NCBI RefSeq assembly: GCF_030397665.1
Contig: NZ_JAPUBT010000002.1
Span: 529,383-593,382, forward strand
Direction: 5' to 3'
Length of the DNA stretch: 64,000 nucleotides
Origin: Janthinobacterium sp. SUN073
Lineage (GTDB): Bacteria; Pseudomonadota; Gammaproteobacteria; Burkholderiales; Burkholderiaceae_D
The position numbers were made by a program, and so were the translations under genes. The number at the start of each line of letters is the position of its first letter. Positions within the stretch are counted from its first letter, which is position 1. Positions 56,513 through 64,000 of the stretch are shown here, piece by piece. The notes beneath the pieces are model-generated. The model saw only the letters and a program-made list of their open reading frames with translations. It had not been told where the DNA came from and did not search any database.

Positions 56513-56611
56513 CGTAGGTCGGATTAGCGCGTCCGAAGGGCGCGCGTAATCCGACGACATTGTTGGCGCTACGGGTGTCGGGTTACGGCCTTTGGCCTAA
56601 CCCGACCTACG
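56513..56611. repeat. Composite palindromic repeat (two REP-like units)
   Basis: Two hairpins, 56518-56555 (GTCGGATTAGCGCG with CGCGCGTAATCCGAC) and 56577-56606 (GTCGGGTTACGGCC with GGCCTAACCCGAC), are enclosed by CGTAGGTCGG and CCGACCTACG. The family is that of 13838-13867. Confidence 0.85.
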
Positions 56612-56630
56612 TCTGCGAGGCCGGTGAACG

Positions 56631-57872
56631 TTACGGCGTGCCCGGCCCCGCGTAATGCAGCTTGAGCACCAGCCCATTATGGTCATCGGCCATATAGATG
56701 TCGCCATCCTGCCCCTGCTTCACGTCGACGGGCGCGCCCCTGCCCTGCTTGCCCTTGCGCTCCCAGTTGCTGATCAACTCGACGGACTTGCCCAGCGGCG
56801 CCCCCGCCTTGTCGGGCAGCAGCGCCACCAGGCGGTGGCCGTTGCTGCGGTAGCCGTGGTAGCCGATGATCAGGCTATTCTTGTACAGCTCGGGGAAGCG
56901 GCTGGCCGTGTAGAACGTCATGCCCAGCGGCGCGGCATGGCCGGGCAGCAGGCGCTGCGGCGCCACGTATTGGGCGGCGCAAGCCGTCTTCGGATATTCC
57001 GGACTGGCGACGTTGTCGTCGTAGCAGTACGGCCAGCCGTAATGCCGGTCGGCCTTGATCAGGTTCAGTTCTTCGTGCGGCAGGTTCTCGTCATTTTTCA
57101 GCTGCGGCATGGCGGCCTGGATGGCGTCGCGCGCGTTTTCCGCCTGCCATAATTCGCCCGTCGCAGGATGAAAAGCCAGCGCCATCGAATTGCGCAAACC
57201 GCGCGCATGCGTGCGCCAGCCCGTCACCGTGCCAGCTGGCCAGTCCATCTTGTATTCGCGGATGGCGCCCAGCGCTTCCGGACCTTCCGCCGAGGCGCAT
57301 GGCTTGGCCGGGTCGGGCGCCTTGCCATCGTTCTCGCAATGGTCGGTGCTCGAGCCCACGTTCACATACAGGTCGCCCTTGGGGCTGAAACGCATGTTCG
57401 TCAGCAGGTGCAAACCGAGGCCCGGCAGGCGCGGCGTTTTCGCCGTGCCGCCGATGATGTCGGTGAGGGCACGCGATGGATCGCGCAAGTCGAAGCGGAA
57501 AATGCGTCCCACCTCGCCCACGTAGACCATGCCGTCCGGTCCCTGCACGATGCCGTTCGGGCGATCTAGCTTGTCGAGCAGCAGCTTGCGCTCGTAACCG
57601 GCGCCGGCCGCCTTGCGCTGCAACAGCCACAACTTACCCTGCTTCGGCGCCCATCCCGCCATGTCCGTGACGAGGATGTCGCCATTCGTCAGCGGCAGCA
57701 CGCCACGGGGGAATTTCAGGCCGTCGGCCAGCACGGCCACGCAAAAGCCGGCCGGCGTAGTGACGTCGAGACGCGGCATGCCGTCGCACTGGGCGTTTGG
57801 CGCCGCCATGGCGGGCGCCAACACGGTGGACAGGCAGGCCGCCAGCGCGCCGGTGATGATCTTCTTGTTCAT
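56631..57872 (-). CDS. Secreted PQQ-dependent sugar dehydrogenase-like protein (glucose/sorbosone dehydrogenase family)
   Basis: Encodes 413 residues. The signal peptide is KKIITGALAACLSTVLAPAMA. The six-blade beta-propeller pattern is seen in LKFPRGVLPLTNGDILVTDM (about 54-73), LDRPNGIVQGPDGMVYVGEVG (about 103-123), GLRNSMALAFHPATGELWQAENARD (about 222-246) and EELNLIKADRHYGWPYCYDD (about 260-280). Family members oxidise aldoses or sorbosone using PQQ in the periplasm; PQQ synthesis genes are not seen here. It is coupled to tatD by a four-base overlap (ATGA). Confidence 0.87.
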   Translation of the reverse strand: MNKKIITGALAACLSTVLAPAMAAPNAQCDGMPRLDVTTPAGFCVAVLADGLKFPRGVLPLTNGDILVTDMAGWAPKQGKLWLLQRKAAGAGYERKLLLDKLDRPNGIVQGPDGMVYVGEVGRIFRFDLRDPSRALTDIIGGTAKTPRLPGLGLHLLTNMRFSPKGDLYVNVGSSTDHCENDGKAPDPAKPCASAEGPEALGAIREYKMDWPAGTVTGWRTHARGLRNSMALAFHPATGELWQAENARDAIQAAMPQLKNDENLPHEELNLIKADRHYGWPYCYDDNVASPEYPKTACAAQYVAPQRLLPGHAAPLGMTFYTASRFPELYKNSLIIGYHGYRSNGHRLVALLPDKAGAPLGKSVELISNWERKGKQGRGAPVDVKQGQDGDIYMADDHNGLVLKLHYAGPGTP

Positions 57873-58675
57873 GAGGGTATTTCCATCAAGGGTAATCGGG
57901 GCAGCACGGCGCGCGCGTTGACGCTGGTGGCAACGGCCACGTCGGCCAATGCCAAGCCGCGCAATTCGGCCAGCACGGCGCCGATGCGCGGCAATTCTTC
58001 GGGACTGTTGCGGCCCGGGTGGACCCAGCTGGGGGAAATGTCGGGCGCATCCGTCTCCAGCACGATGGCGTCCAGGGGCAAGTCCGTGGCCATGCGGCGT
58101 ATCTGCAGCGCGCGGGTAAACGTCATGGCGCCGCCGAAACCGAGCTTGAAACCCAGGTCGATATAAGCCTGCGCCTGCTGGAAGCTGCCATTGAACGCAT
58201 GCGCGATGCCACCGTTCGGACGGATCTGGCGCGCGTGCTTGAGCACGATGTCCTGCGAGCGGCGCACGTGGGTCAGCACGGGCAAATCAAAGTCGCGGGC
58301 GATTTTCAGCTGTTCGCGCAAAAAATGCTCCTGCCTGGCGCGCATGGCCGGTTCGCACAGCATGGGGATGAAGAAATCGAGGCCGATCTCGCCGATGGCG
58401 ACGAAACGCGGGTCATGCATGGCCTGCGCCACGGCTTCGCGCAGGGCGATCAAATCGTCGTCGGTGGCGTGCGGCACGTAGATCGGGTGGATGCCCAGCG
58501 CATAGCAGGCATTGGGCGCAGCTGCCGCCATGTCGCGCACGATGCTGAAATTGGCCCGTTCGACGGCGGGAATGACGATCATGCCCACACCCTGCTGCTG
58601 CGCGCGCGCCGCCACCTGCAGCGATTCGCCGCCGAATTCGTGCGCGTCGAGGTGGCAGTGCGTGTCGATCCACAT
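57869..58675 (-). CDS. tatD: TatD-family metal-dependent hydrolase/DNase
   Basis: Encodes 268 residues. Metal ligands are visible in WIDTHCHLDAHEF (HxH, residues 2-14), GEIGLDFF (about 95), VLTHVRRSQDI (about 133), GIAHAFNGS and LETDAPDISP (about 210-219). The TIM-barrel enzymes of this family have 3'-exonuclease or DNase activity in DNA repair and quality control. It is placed after lolD and before the sugar dehydrogenase in one minus-strand operon. Confidence 0.92.
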   Translation of the reverse strand: MWIDTHCHLDAHEFGGESLQVAARAQQQGVGMIVIPAVERANFSIVRDMAAAAPNACYALGIHPIYVPHATDDDLIALREAVAQAMHDPRFVAIGEIGLDFFIPMLCEPAMRARQEHFLREQLKIARDFDLPVLTHVRRSQDIVLKHARQIRPNGGIAHAFNGSFQQAQAYIDLGFKLGFGGAMTFTRALQIRRMATDLPLDAIVLETDAPDISPSWVHPGRNSPEELPRIGAVLAELRGLALADVAVATSVNARAVLPRLPLMEIPS

Positions 58676-58694
58676 GGCGGACTCCTAGTATTGC

Positions 58695-59444
58695 TCAGTA
58701 TTGATAAGGCTGCAGCCCTTCGTCCGTCAGGCGCAGCACGCGGTCGCAGCGCTTGGCCAGTTCGATATCGTGCGTGACGATGACGAAGGCCGTGCCCAGG
58801 GTGCGCGACAATTCCAGCATCAGGTCGAAAATCTGTTCTGCCGTGGCGTGATCGAGGTTGCCCGTCGGTTCATCGGCCAGCACGCAGGCCGGCTGCGTGA
58901 CGAGGGCACGGGCCAGGGCCACGCGCTGGCGCTCGCCGCCCGACAATTCGCCCGGCGTGTGCGTGACGCGCTTGGCCAGGTTCACGCGCGTGAGAATCTG
59001 CTGCGCCAGCTCGGTGGCGGGCGCGCGCTTCATGCGCCGTATCATCAAAGGCATGGCGACGTTGTCGAGCGCGGAAAACTCGGGCAACAAGTGGTGGAAC
59101 TGGTAGACAAAGCCCAGCGAGGCATTGCGCAAGTCGCCGCGCGCCTTTTCGCTGAGGGTGGCGAAATCCTTGCCCAGCAGGGTCACCTTGCCGCTGGTGG
59201 GCGTATCGAGGCCGCCCAGCAGGTGCAGCAGGGTCGACTTGCCGGAGCCGGAAGCGCCGACGATGGCGACCCGCTCGCCGCGGTGGACGTCGATGTCGAT
59301 GCCGGCCAGCACCTGTACCTTGTAGCTGCCCTGCGTAAAAGTCTTGCCCAGGCCGCGACAGGACAGGACGGCGGAATCGGCGGAAGCGCCGTTGGAGGCA
59401 GGTTTGTTCAGATCGGTCATGGTAGTCGTCAGTGGTTTATTCAT
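58695..59444 (-). CDS. lolD: Lipoprotein-releasing system ATPase LolD
   Basis: Encodes 249 residues from ATG 59444 (overlapping the permease by eight bases) or 241 from ATG 59420. Walker [10 protein letters not shown] (about 55), the Q-loop, the LSGGERQR signature (about 160) and Walker [12 protein letters not shown] (about 178) are complete. With LolC/E permeases it extracts lipoproteins from the inner membrane for the LolA carrier. The close overlap with the upstream permease gene supports joint translation. Confidence 0.94.
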   Translation of the reverse strand: MNKPLTTTMTDLNKPASNGASADSAVLSCRGLGKTFTQGSYKVQVLAGIDIDVHRGERVAIVGASGSGKSTLLHLLGGLDTPTSGKVTLLGKDFATLSEKARGDLRNASLGFVYQFHHLLPEFSALDNVAMPLMIRRMKRAPATELAQQILTRVNLAKRVTHTPGELSGGERQRVALARALVTQPACVLADEPTGNLDHATAEQIFDLMLELSRTLGTAFVIVTHDIELAKRCDRVLRLTDEGLQPYQY

Positions 59445-60696
59445 AGCGCAGGGCTTCCGCAGGTTTGACGCGGGCAGCCCACCAGCTTGGGTACAGGGTC
59501 GCCAGGAAGGCGAGGATCACGGCCAGCACGCCGATCTTGCTGACGTCGGGCCAGCGCAGGTCGGACGGCACGGTGCTGATGAAATAGATGTCCTTGGAGA
59601 GGAACTGCACGCCCAGCAAATGCTCGATGAAGGGCACGATGATGTCGATATTCATCGCCACCAGTACGCCGCCGCCCACGCCCAGCAAGGTGCCCAGGAT
59701 GCCCACCAGCGCGCCCTGGATCATGAAGATCTTCATGATGGAGCGGGGCGAGGCGCCCAGCGTGCGCAAAATGGCGATATCGGCCTGTTTGTCCGTCACC
59801 GTCATCACCAGGGTCGACACGAGGTTGAACGCGGCCACGGCGATGATCAGGGTCAAAATGATGAACATCATGCGCTTTTCCGTCTGCACGGCGGCGAACC
59901 AGTTGGCGTTCAGCTTGGACCAGTCGCGCAGCCACAGGTCGCCCGGCATGGATTTTTTCAATTCGGCTGCCACTTGCGGCGCCTGGTTCATGTCGACCAG
60001 GCGCAAACGCAGGCCGGACGGGCCGTCGAGGCGCAGCAGGCGTTGGCCGTCTTCGATATTGATGAAGGCCAGGCCGGCGTCGAATTCATTGTGGCCTGCC
60101 TGGAAGATGCCGCTGACGGTGAAGCTGCGCATGCGCGGCAGCACGCCGGCCGGCGTGACCTGGCCCTGCGCCAGCATCAACGTCACTTTTTCACCGAGGT
60201 TGACGCGCAAGGCGCGCGCCAGCTCGATGCCCAGCACGATATTGAAGGTGCCCGGCTGCAGCGCCTTGAAGCTGCCCATGCGCGTCTGGCCGGCCACATC
60301 GGACACGTTCGGCTCTTCCTCGGGCAGCACGCCGCGCACGATGGCGGGACGCAGCGCGTCGTCGCGCAGCAGCATGCCCTGCGTTTCCACAAACGGCGCC
60401 GCGCCTTTGACGGCCGGATTCTTGAACGCCTGGGCCGCTTCGGCGCGCCAGTCCGGCATGCTGCCGCTGTTGTCGAACACTTCCACGTGAGCCAGCACGG
60501 ACAGCATGCGGTCCGTCACTTCCTTCTGGAAGCCGTTCATCACGGACAGCACGACGATCAGCGCCGCCACGCCCAGGCCGATGCCGGCCATGGAAATGAG
60601 GGAAATGAAGGAGATAAAACTGTTGCGGCCACTGCGCTTGCCGGCCCGCGTGTAGCGCAGGCCGACCAGCCATTCGAAAGGAATATTTTTTAACAT
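59437..60696 (-). CDS. LolC/LolE-type lipoprotein-releasing permease, second copy
   Basis: Encodes 419 residues: an N-terminal helix ([25 protein letters not shown], about 30-54), a periplasmic domain, and three C-terminal helices (about 270-410), ending [12 protein letters not shown]. It is closely similar over its whole length to the product of 60814-62091, which shows a tandem gene duplication. Assignment to LolC versus LolE is not possible by eye. It starts 117 bases beyond the first copy, with a perfect palindrome between. Confidence 0.92.
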   Translation of the reverse strand: MLKNIPFEWLVGLRYTRAGKRSGRNSFISFISLISMAGIGLGVAALIVVLSVMNGFQKEVTDRMLSVLAHVEVFDNSGSMPDWRAEAAQAFKNPAVKGAAPFVETQGMLLRDDALRPAIVRGVLPEEEPNVSDVAGQTRMGSFKALQPGTFNIVLGIELARALRVNLGEKVTLMLAQGQVTPAGVLPRMRSFTVSGIFQAGHNEFDAGLAFINIEDGQRLLRLDGPSGLRLRLVDMNQAPQVAAELKKSMPGDLWLRDWSKLNANWFAAVQTEKRMMFIILTLIIAVAAFNLVSTLVMTVTDKQADIAILRTLGASPRSIMKIFMIQGALVGILGTLLGVGGGVLVAMNIDIIVPFIEHLLGVQFLSKDIYFISTVPSDLRWPDVSKIGVLAVILAFLATLYPSWWAARVKPAEALRYE

Positions 60697-60761
60697 GCTT
60701 GTGATGTGATTGATTCTTGTGTAAGCGACATGCCAACGTGCTGACCCAACGGCGAAGTGCC

Positions 60762-60788
60762 GGGGTCGGACCCTGAGGGTCCGACCCC
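60762..60788. repeat. Perfect 27-base palindrome between the two Lol permease genes
   Basis: GGGGTCGGACCCT-G-AGGGTCCGACCCC has 13-base perfect arms around one base. It differs in sequence from the GTCGGGTTA family. No T-run follows on the minus strand, so it is more likely a repeat than a terminator. Confidence 0.85.
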
Positions 60789-60813
60789 AGGTTCTGCCTT
60801 AGGGGTAATTTTC

Positions 60814-62091
60814 TCATTCATAGCGCAGCGCCTCGGCCGGCTTGACTCTGGCGGCGCGCCAGCTCGGGTAGATGGTCGCCACCAGCGCCAGGCCAAAGGC
60901 GATCAGGCCGATCTGCGCCACGTCCAGCCAATGCACGTCGGACGGCACGGCGCTGATCTGGTAGATTTCCTTGGAGATGAAGTGCAGGCCGAAGATGCCT
61001 TCGATGAAGGGCACGATGACGCCCACGTTCAGCGCCAGCACGACGCCGCCGATCACGCCCAGCGCACTGCCCAGCAAGCCCACCAGCGCGCCCTGGATCA
61101 TGAAGATCTTCATGATGGAGAACGGCGAGGCGCCCAGGGTGCGCAAAATGGCGATGTCGGCCTGCTTGTCGGTGACCGACATCACCAGCGTCGAGACGAG
61201 GTTGAACGCGGCCACGGCGATGATCATGCTGAGGATGATGAACATCATGTTCTTCTGGCTTTGCACCAGCGCATACCAGCTGGCGCTGGCGCGCGACCAG
61301 TCGCGCATCCACAGCTGGCCCGGCATCGAGGCTTTGAGTTCGCGCGCCACCTGCGGCGCCTGGTTCATGTCGTGCAGGCGCAGACGCAGGCCGGACGGGC
61401 CGTCGAGCTGCAGCAGCTGCTGCGCATCCTGCATGTTGACAAACGCCAGGCTGCCGTCGAGTTCATTGTGACCGGCCTCGAAGATGCCGGCGACTTTCAG
61501 CGCCCGCATGCGCGGCATGACGATGCCAGTGGCCGGGTCGCCCGCCCTTGGCTCGCGCTCCAGCATCAGGGTCACGTTCTGCCCCACCTGCACGCCCAGC
61601 GCCTTGGCCAGGTCGATGCCCAGCACGATGTTGTACGAGCCTGGCGTGAGATCCTTGAAACTGCCCTGCTTCATCTGGGAAGCCACGCTGGAGACAGTCG
61701 CTTCCTGCTGCGGCAGCACGCCGCGCACGACGGACGGGCGCATGGTTTCGTCGTTCAGCAGCATGCCCTGGGTTTCCACGAACGGCGACACGGCTTTCAC
61801 TTGCGGGTTGGCGTAGGCGGCGCGCTCCTGCGCCTGCCAGTTCGGCATGGAGCCGCTGGTGTCGAACACCTCGACGTGGGCCAGCACCGACATCAAACGG
61901 TCGGTGACTTCCTTCTGGAAGCCGTTCATGACGGAGAGCACGACGATCAGGGCGGCCACGCCCAGGCCGATGCCGGCCACGGAAATGAGGGAGATGAAGG
62001 AAATGAAGCTGTTGCGGCCACTGCGCTTCCCGGCGCGCGTATAGCGCACGCCGACCTGCCACTCAAAAGGAAATTGTTTGATGATGCTCAT
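60814..62091 (-). CDS. lolC: LolC/LolE-type lipoprotein-releasing permease, first copy
   Basis: Encodes 425 residues from ATG 62091, with GGGAG eight bases upstream; an open frame reaching further upstream adds only unrelated residues. The domain order is as in the second copy: N-terminal helix (about 33-58), large periplasmic domain (about 60-270) with FVETQGMLL, three helices (about 275-415) and the end [12 protein letters not shown]. It should pair with LolD and the second copy in an LolCDE-type complex, as a heterodimer, or each as a homodimer. Confidence 0.92.
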   Translation of the reverse strand: MSIIKQFPFEWQVGVRYTRAGKRSGRNSFISFISLISVAGIGLGVAALIVVLSVMNGFQKEVTDRLMSVLAHVEVFDTSGSMPNWQAQERAAYANPQVKAVSPFVETQGMLLNDETMRPSVVRGVLPQQEATVSSVASQMKQGSFKDLTPGSYNIVLGIDLAKALGVQVGQNVTLMLEREPRAGDPATGIVMPRMRALKVAGIFEAGHNELDGSLAFVNMQDAQQLLQLDGPSGLRLRLHDMNQAPQVARELKASMPGQLWMRDWSRASASWYALVQSQKNMMFIILSMIIAVAAFNLVSTLVMSVTDKQADIAILRTLGASPFSIMKIFMIQGALVGLLGSALGVIGGVVLALNVGVIVPFIEGIFGLHFISKEIYQISAVPSDVHWLDVAQIGLIAFGLALVATIYPSWRAARVKPAEALRYE

Positions 62092-62194
62092 GCGCTCCCG
62101 CGACAACGTAATATGCGAGCGCGCAGTGTGCCACACAATGGGCTTTTTATGCATGAAACTATGTGTGCAGCGCCGCACCCCCGCAGCAATTTTC

Positions 62195-63478
62195 CTATTG
62201 CGCCAGGCCGAACACCTGCAACAGCTGCCCGGACAGGGCGTACTGACGCATCTGCGCCAGGGTCAAACGGTGCATCTGGTCGATGCGCCGCTGCTGTATC
62301 GTGAAATAGCTGTCGCGCGTCTGGATGATTTGCTGCAGGTTGCGCCGGCCCGCCTCGTACTGGATGGTCCCGCCTCGCACGACAAAGGCCATCTTCTTTT
62401 CCTGCTCTTCCAGCAAGGCCAGGGTGCGCTGCGCATTGGCGATACGGGGCAGCATGCTGGCCAGGTCGGCGCGCGTGCCCTGCTCGGCGCGGACCACGTC
62501 CGCGTCGGCCGCCTGGGCGCGGCTGATGCTCTCGTCGCGCTGCGCCAGGCTGCCGCCGCCCAGCGGAAACTCCCAGCTCACGCCCACCGACCAGCCGCGC
62601 TGCTGAATGGTCGATGGCGGCGGCGTGGTCTTGTTATTCAACAGATGGCTGACATCGAGGTCCACTTTCGGCGCCAGGGTGGCCGCCACGCTGCGCACGC
62701 GCAGCTGGGCGGCGGCGGCGCGTTCGCGCGCGGCGCGCAATTGCGCATGCTGCATGTCGGCGTTTTCCAATGCCTGCGCCGGCAGCGGCGCAAACGTGAA
62801 GTCGGCAAACTGCGTCACCGGCTCGAAAGCCAGCGCTTCAAGCTTGATCTGCGCGGCCAGACGGTCCGTCAGCAAGCCGTCGTGTACCAGTTCCGCATCG
62901 AGCTGCGAGCTTTGCGCCAGCTCGCGGTCCACTTCCGATGCCTTGCCCAGTTCCGCCTGGCGCATCACCTGCCGCACCAGTTGCGTCACGTCGCGCAACC
63001 GCTCCCGCGATTGCAGCAGGCCGCGTTCCAGGCGCTGCATGTCGAAGTAGGCTTCGGCCAGCTTTTCCGCGCTTTCCGCCCTGGCCCGCTGCACGTCGAA
63101 GGCGGCGCCCGCCACCTCGCGCCCGGCCGCATCCATTTCGGCGCCGTCGGCGCCGCCGTTGTACACATTCCAGCGCAGGCTGGCCTCCACCTGGTGCGTG
63201 CGCCGTTGCACCTCCAGCGTGCCATCGAGGTCGTTGCTGCGCCCGCGCGTGGCCTGCAGCGCCGCATTCGGAAACAGGCGCGAACGGGCCTGTTTGTAGC
63301 GCGCCTCGGTGGTGGCCAGTGCCGCCTGCGCGGCGATTACTTGCGGATCGCGCGGCACGGCGCGCGCCAGCAGGGCCGGCAAGCCGCGCATGGACTGCGC
63401 CTGGAAAGTGGCCGGCGGCGCGGATTGCGCCGCCGCGTTCGCGCAGGCGAATGCCATGCAGAATAATAAGACACGCAT
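62195..63478 (-). CDS. TolC-family outer-membrane efflux protein
   Basis: Encodes 427 residues from ATG 63478, one base overlapped by the stop of the HlyD gene (TGATG). A signal peptide (residues 1-18, ending NAAA) is followed by repeated long amphipathic helices typical of TolC-type channels (LLARAVPRDPQVIAAQAALATTEARYKQARSRLFPN near 34; EDREL-type repeats later). It forms the outer-membrane tunnel of a type I secretion system with the HlyD-like adaptor; the ABC transporter would lie outside the window. Confidence 0.9.
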   Translation of the reverse strand: MRVLLFCMAFACANAAAQSAPPATFQAQSMRGLPALLARAVPRDPQVIAAQAALATTEARYKQARSRLFPNAALQATRGRSNDLDGTLEVQRRTHQVEASLRWNVYNGGADGAEMDAAGREVAGAAFDVQRARAESAEKLAEAYFDMQRLERGLLQSRERLRDVTQLVRQVMRQAELGKASEVDRELAQSSQLDAELVHDGLLTDRLAAQIKLEALAFEPVTQFADFTFAPLPAQALENADMQHAQLRAARERAAAAQLRVRSVAATLAPKVDLDVSHLLNNKTTPPPSTIQQRGWSVGVSWEFPLGGGSLAQRDESISRAQAADADVVRAEQGTRADLASMLPRIANAQRTLALLEEQEKKMAFVVRGGTIQYEAGRRNLQQIIQTRDSYFTIQQRRIDQMHRLTLAQMRQYALSGQLLQVFGLAQ

Positions 63479-64000
63479 CAACGCTCCTGCAGGGAAGACT
63501 GCAAGCCGCGCAGCACGGGCTTGAACACATATTGCATCACCGAGCGGCGTCCCGTCAGGATGCCCACGTCGACCGGCATGCCGGGCGTGACCGGCAGCAC
63601 CTTGCCATGCGCCGTCAACTGGCGGCGGTCGGTGCTGAGCTGCACCTCGAAATACGGCTCGTTGCGCTCGTCGGGGATGGCGTCGGCACCCACGCGCACC
63701 ACCTGCGCCTTCATGCGGCCATAGGTGGTGGCGTCATACGCCAGCACATTGGCCGAGGCGCTCTGCCCCACATGGATAAAGCCGATATCGGACGGTTTCA
63801 CACGTACGGAGATGAGCACCTCGGAGTCGGCCGGCACGATTTCCAGGATAGGCTTGCCGGGCTGCGCGACGCCGCCGACGGTGGCCACCAGCACGCGGTT
63901 GACGACGCCGTCGACGGGCGCCGTGATGTCGCGCCGGCTCACTTGATCCTGCTGGCCCTTGACCGTGCTGGCCAGGGCACCCGCCTTGGTTTCGTATTCG
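63478..64000 (-). CDS. HlyD-family membrane-fusion protein (5' end outside window)
   Basis: About 174 C-terminal residues are visible; the frame is open to the window edge. Coiled-coil sequence (EYETKAGALASTVKGQQDQ) runs into the lipoyl-like ITAPVDGVVNRVLVATVGGVAQPGKPILEIVP and the beta-barrel segment VKPSDIGFIHVGQSA, ending with the C-terminal domain (MPVDVGILTGRRSVMQYVFKPVLRGL). It is the periplasmic adaptor of a type I secretion system; the substrate is unknown. Confidence 0.9.
   Translation of the reverse strand, partial: EYETKAGALASTVKGQQDQVSRRDITAPVDGVVNRVLVATVGGVAQPGKPILEIVPADSEVLISVRVKPSDIGFIHVGQSASANVLAYDATTYGRMKAQVVRVGADAIPDERNEPYFEVQLSTDRRQLTAHGKVLPVTPGMPVDVGILTGRRSVMQYVFKPVLRGLQSSLQER

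Noticed and set aside
60762-60788. Palindrome between the Lol genes as a terminator
   Set aside because: No T-run follows on the minus strand, and the operon appears continuous across it; kept as a repeat.

Overview
The window is GC-rich DNA (roughly 62-66 percent by eye) from a Gram-negative chromosome, most likely a betaproteobacterium of the Oxalobacteraceae (Janthinobacterium/Massilia type). The reasons are the outer-membrane and Lol machinery, gene families typical of that group, and the intergenic palindromes built on GTCGGGTTA..TAACCCGAC. No rRNA, tRNA, CRISPR array or intact insertion sequence was seen. The organism call is inference; no 16S gene is present.

Layout. 1-3540: a DUF3857/transglutaminase protein running off the left edge and a YihY membrane protein (minus strand). 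3605-10139: six plus-strand genes overlapping by 1-13 bases (WrbA-like flavoprotein, DUF2069, FAD-linked oxidase, DUF4124, FtsX-type permease, AttH/CrtC lipocalin-like protein), followed by an MsbA-like ABC exporter, a LysE exporter and a threonine-aldolase-like enzyme. 13838-18333: repeat, bidirectional terminator, FadL-type porin, and a GGDEF/EAL protein with its own terminator. 18491-27691: thyA and folA, separated by a SUKH-like protein, a TonB receptor with a candidate Fur box, a three-gene Ter stress cluster and an alpha/beta hydrolase. 27894-30399: an arginine/lysine/ornithine decarboxylase with a terminator-like hairpin just before its start codon, then a 120-base inverted-repeat element.

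30495-39917 is the region most worth attention. A tight minus-strand operon encodes three paralogous glycine-zipper proteins ending in GRWxRxGxxIV, an HExxH metallopeptidase-like protein, a 720-residue protein of unknown function, an alpha-oxoamine-synthase-like PLP enzyme, a GIY-YIG-like protein with a Trp/Glu-rich head, and a decayed amidohydrolase. The operon starts at a good sigma-54 (-24/-12) promoter with an upstream inverted repeat. A sigma-54 activator gene lies at its far end, convergent with it. I know of no described function for this combination.

40089-44523: an intradiol dioxygenase pseudogene, then a Cpx-type stress module (Spy/CpxP-like protein, response regulator, kinase, FlxA-like protein) in which perfect GTAAA-N5-GTAAA CpxR boxes mark both the divergent promoter and the flxA-like promoter; then dcd. 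44657-49984: hydrolases, a TSUP transporter, a VbhA/Fic toxin-antitoxin pair whose Fic carries a one-base frameshift near its C-terminus, a LysR regulator, and an AT-richer membrane protein that looks imported. 50024-55572: ComEC, a methyltransferase and a Suv3-like helicase. 55576-56443: an orphan type VI amidase effector/immunity pair (Tae4/Tai4). 56513-64000: palindromic repeats, a PQQ-type sugar dehydrogenase, TatD, LolD with two tandem LolC/E paralogues, and the TolC and HlyD parts of a type I secretion system running off the right edge.
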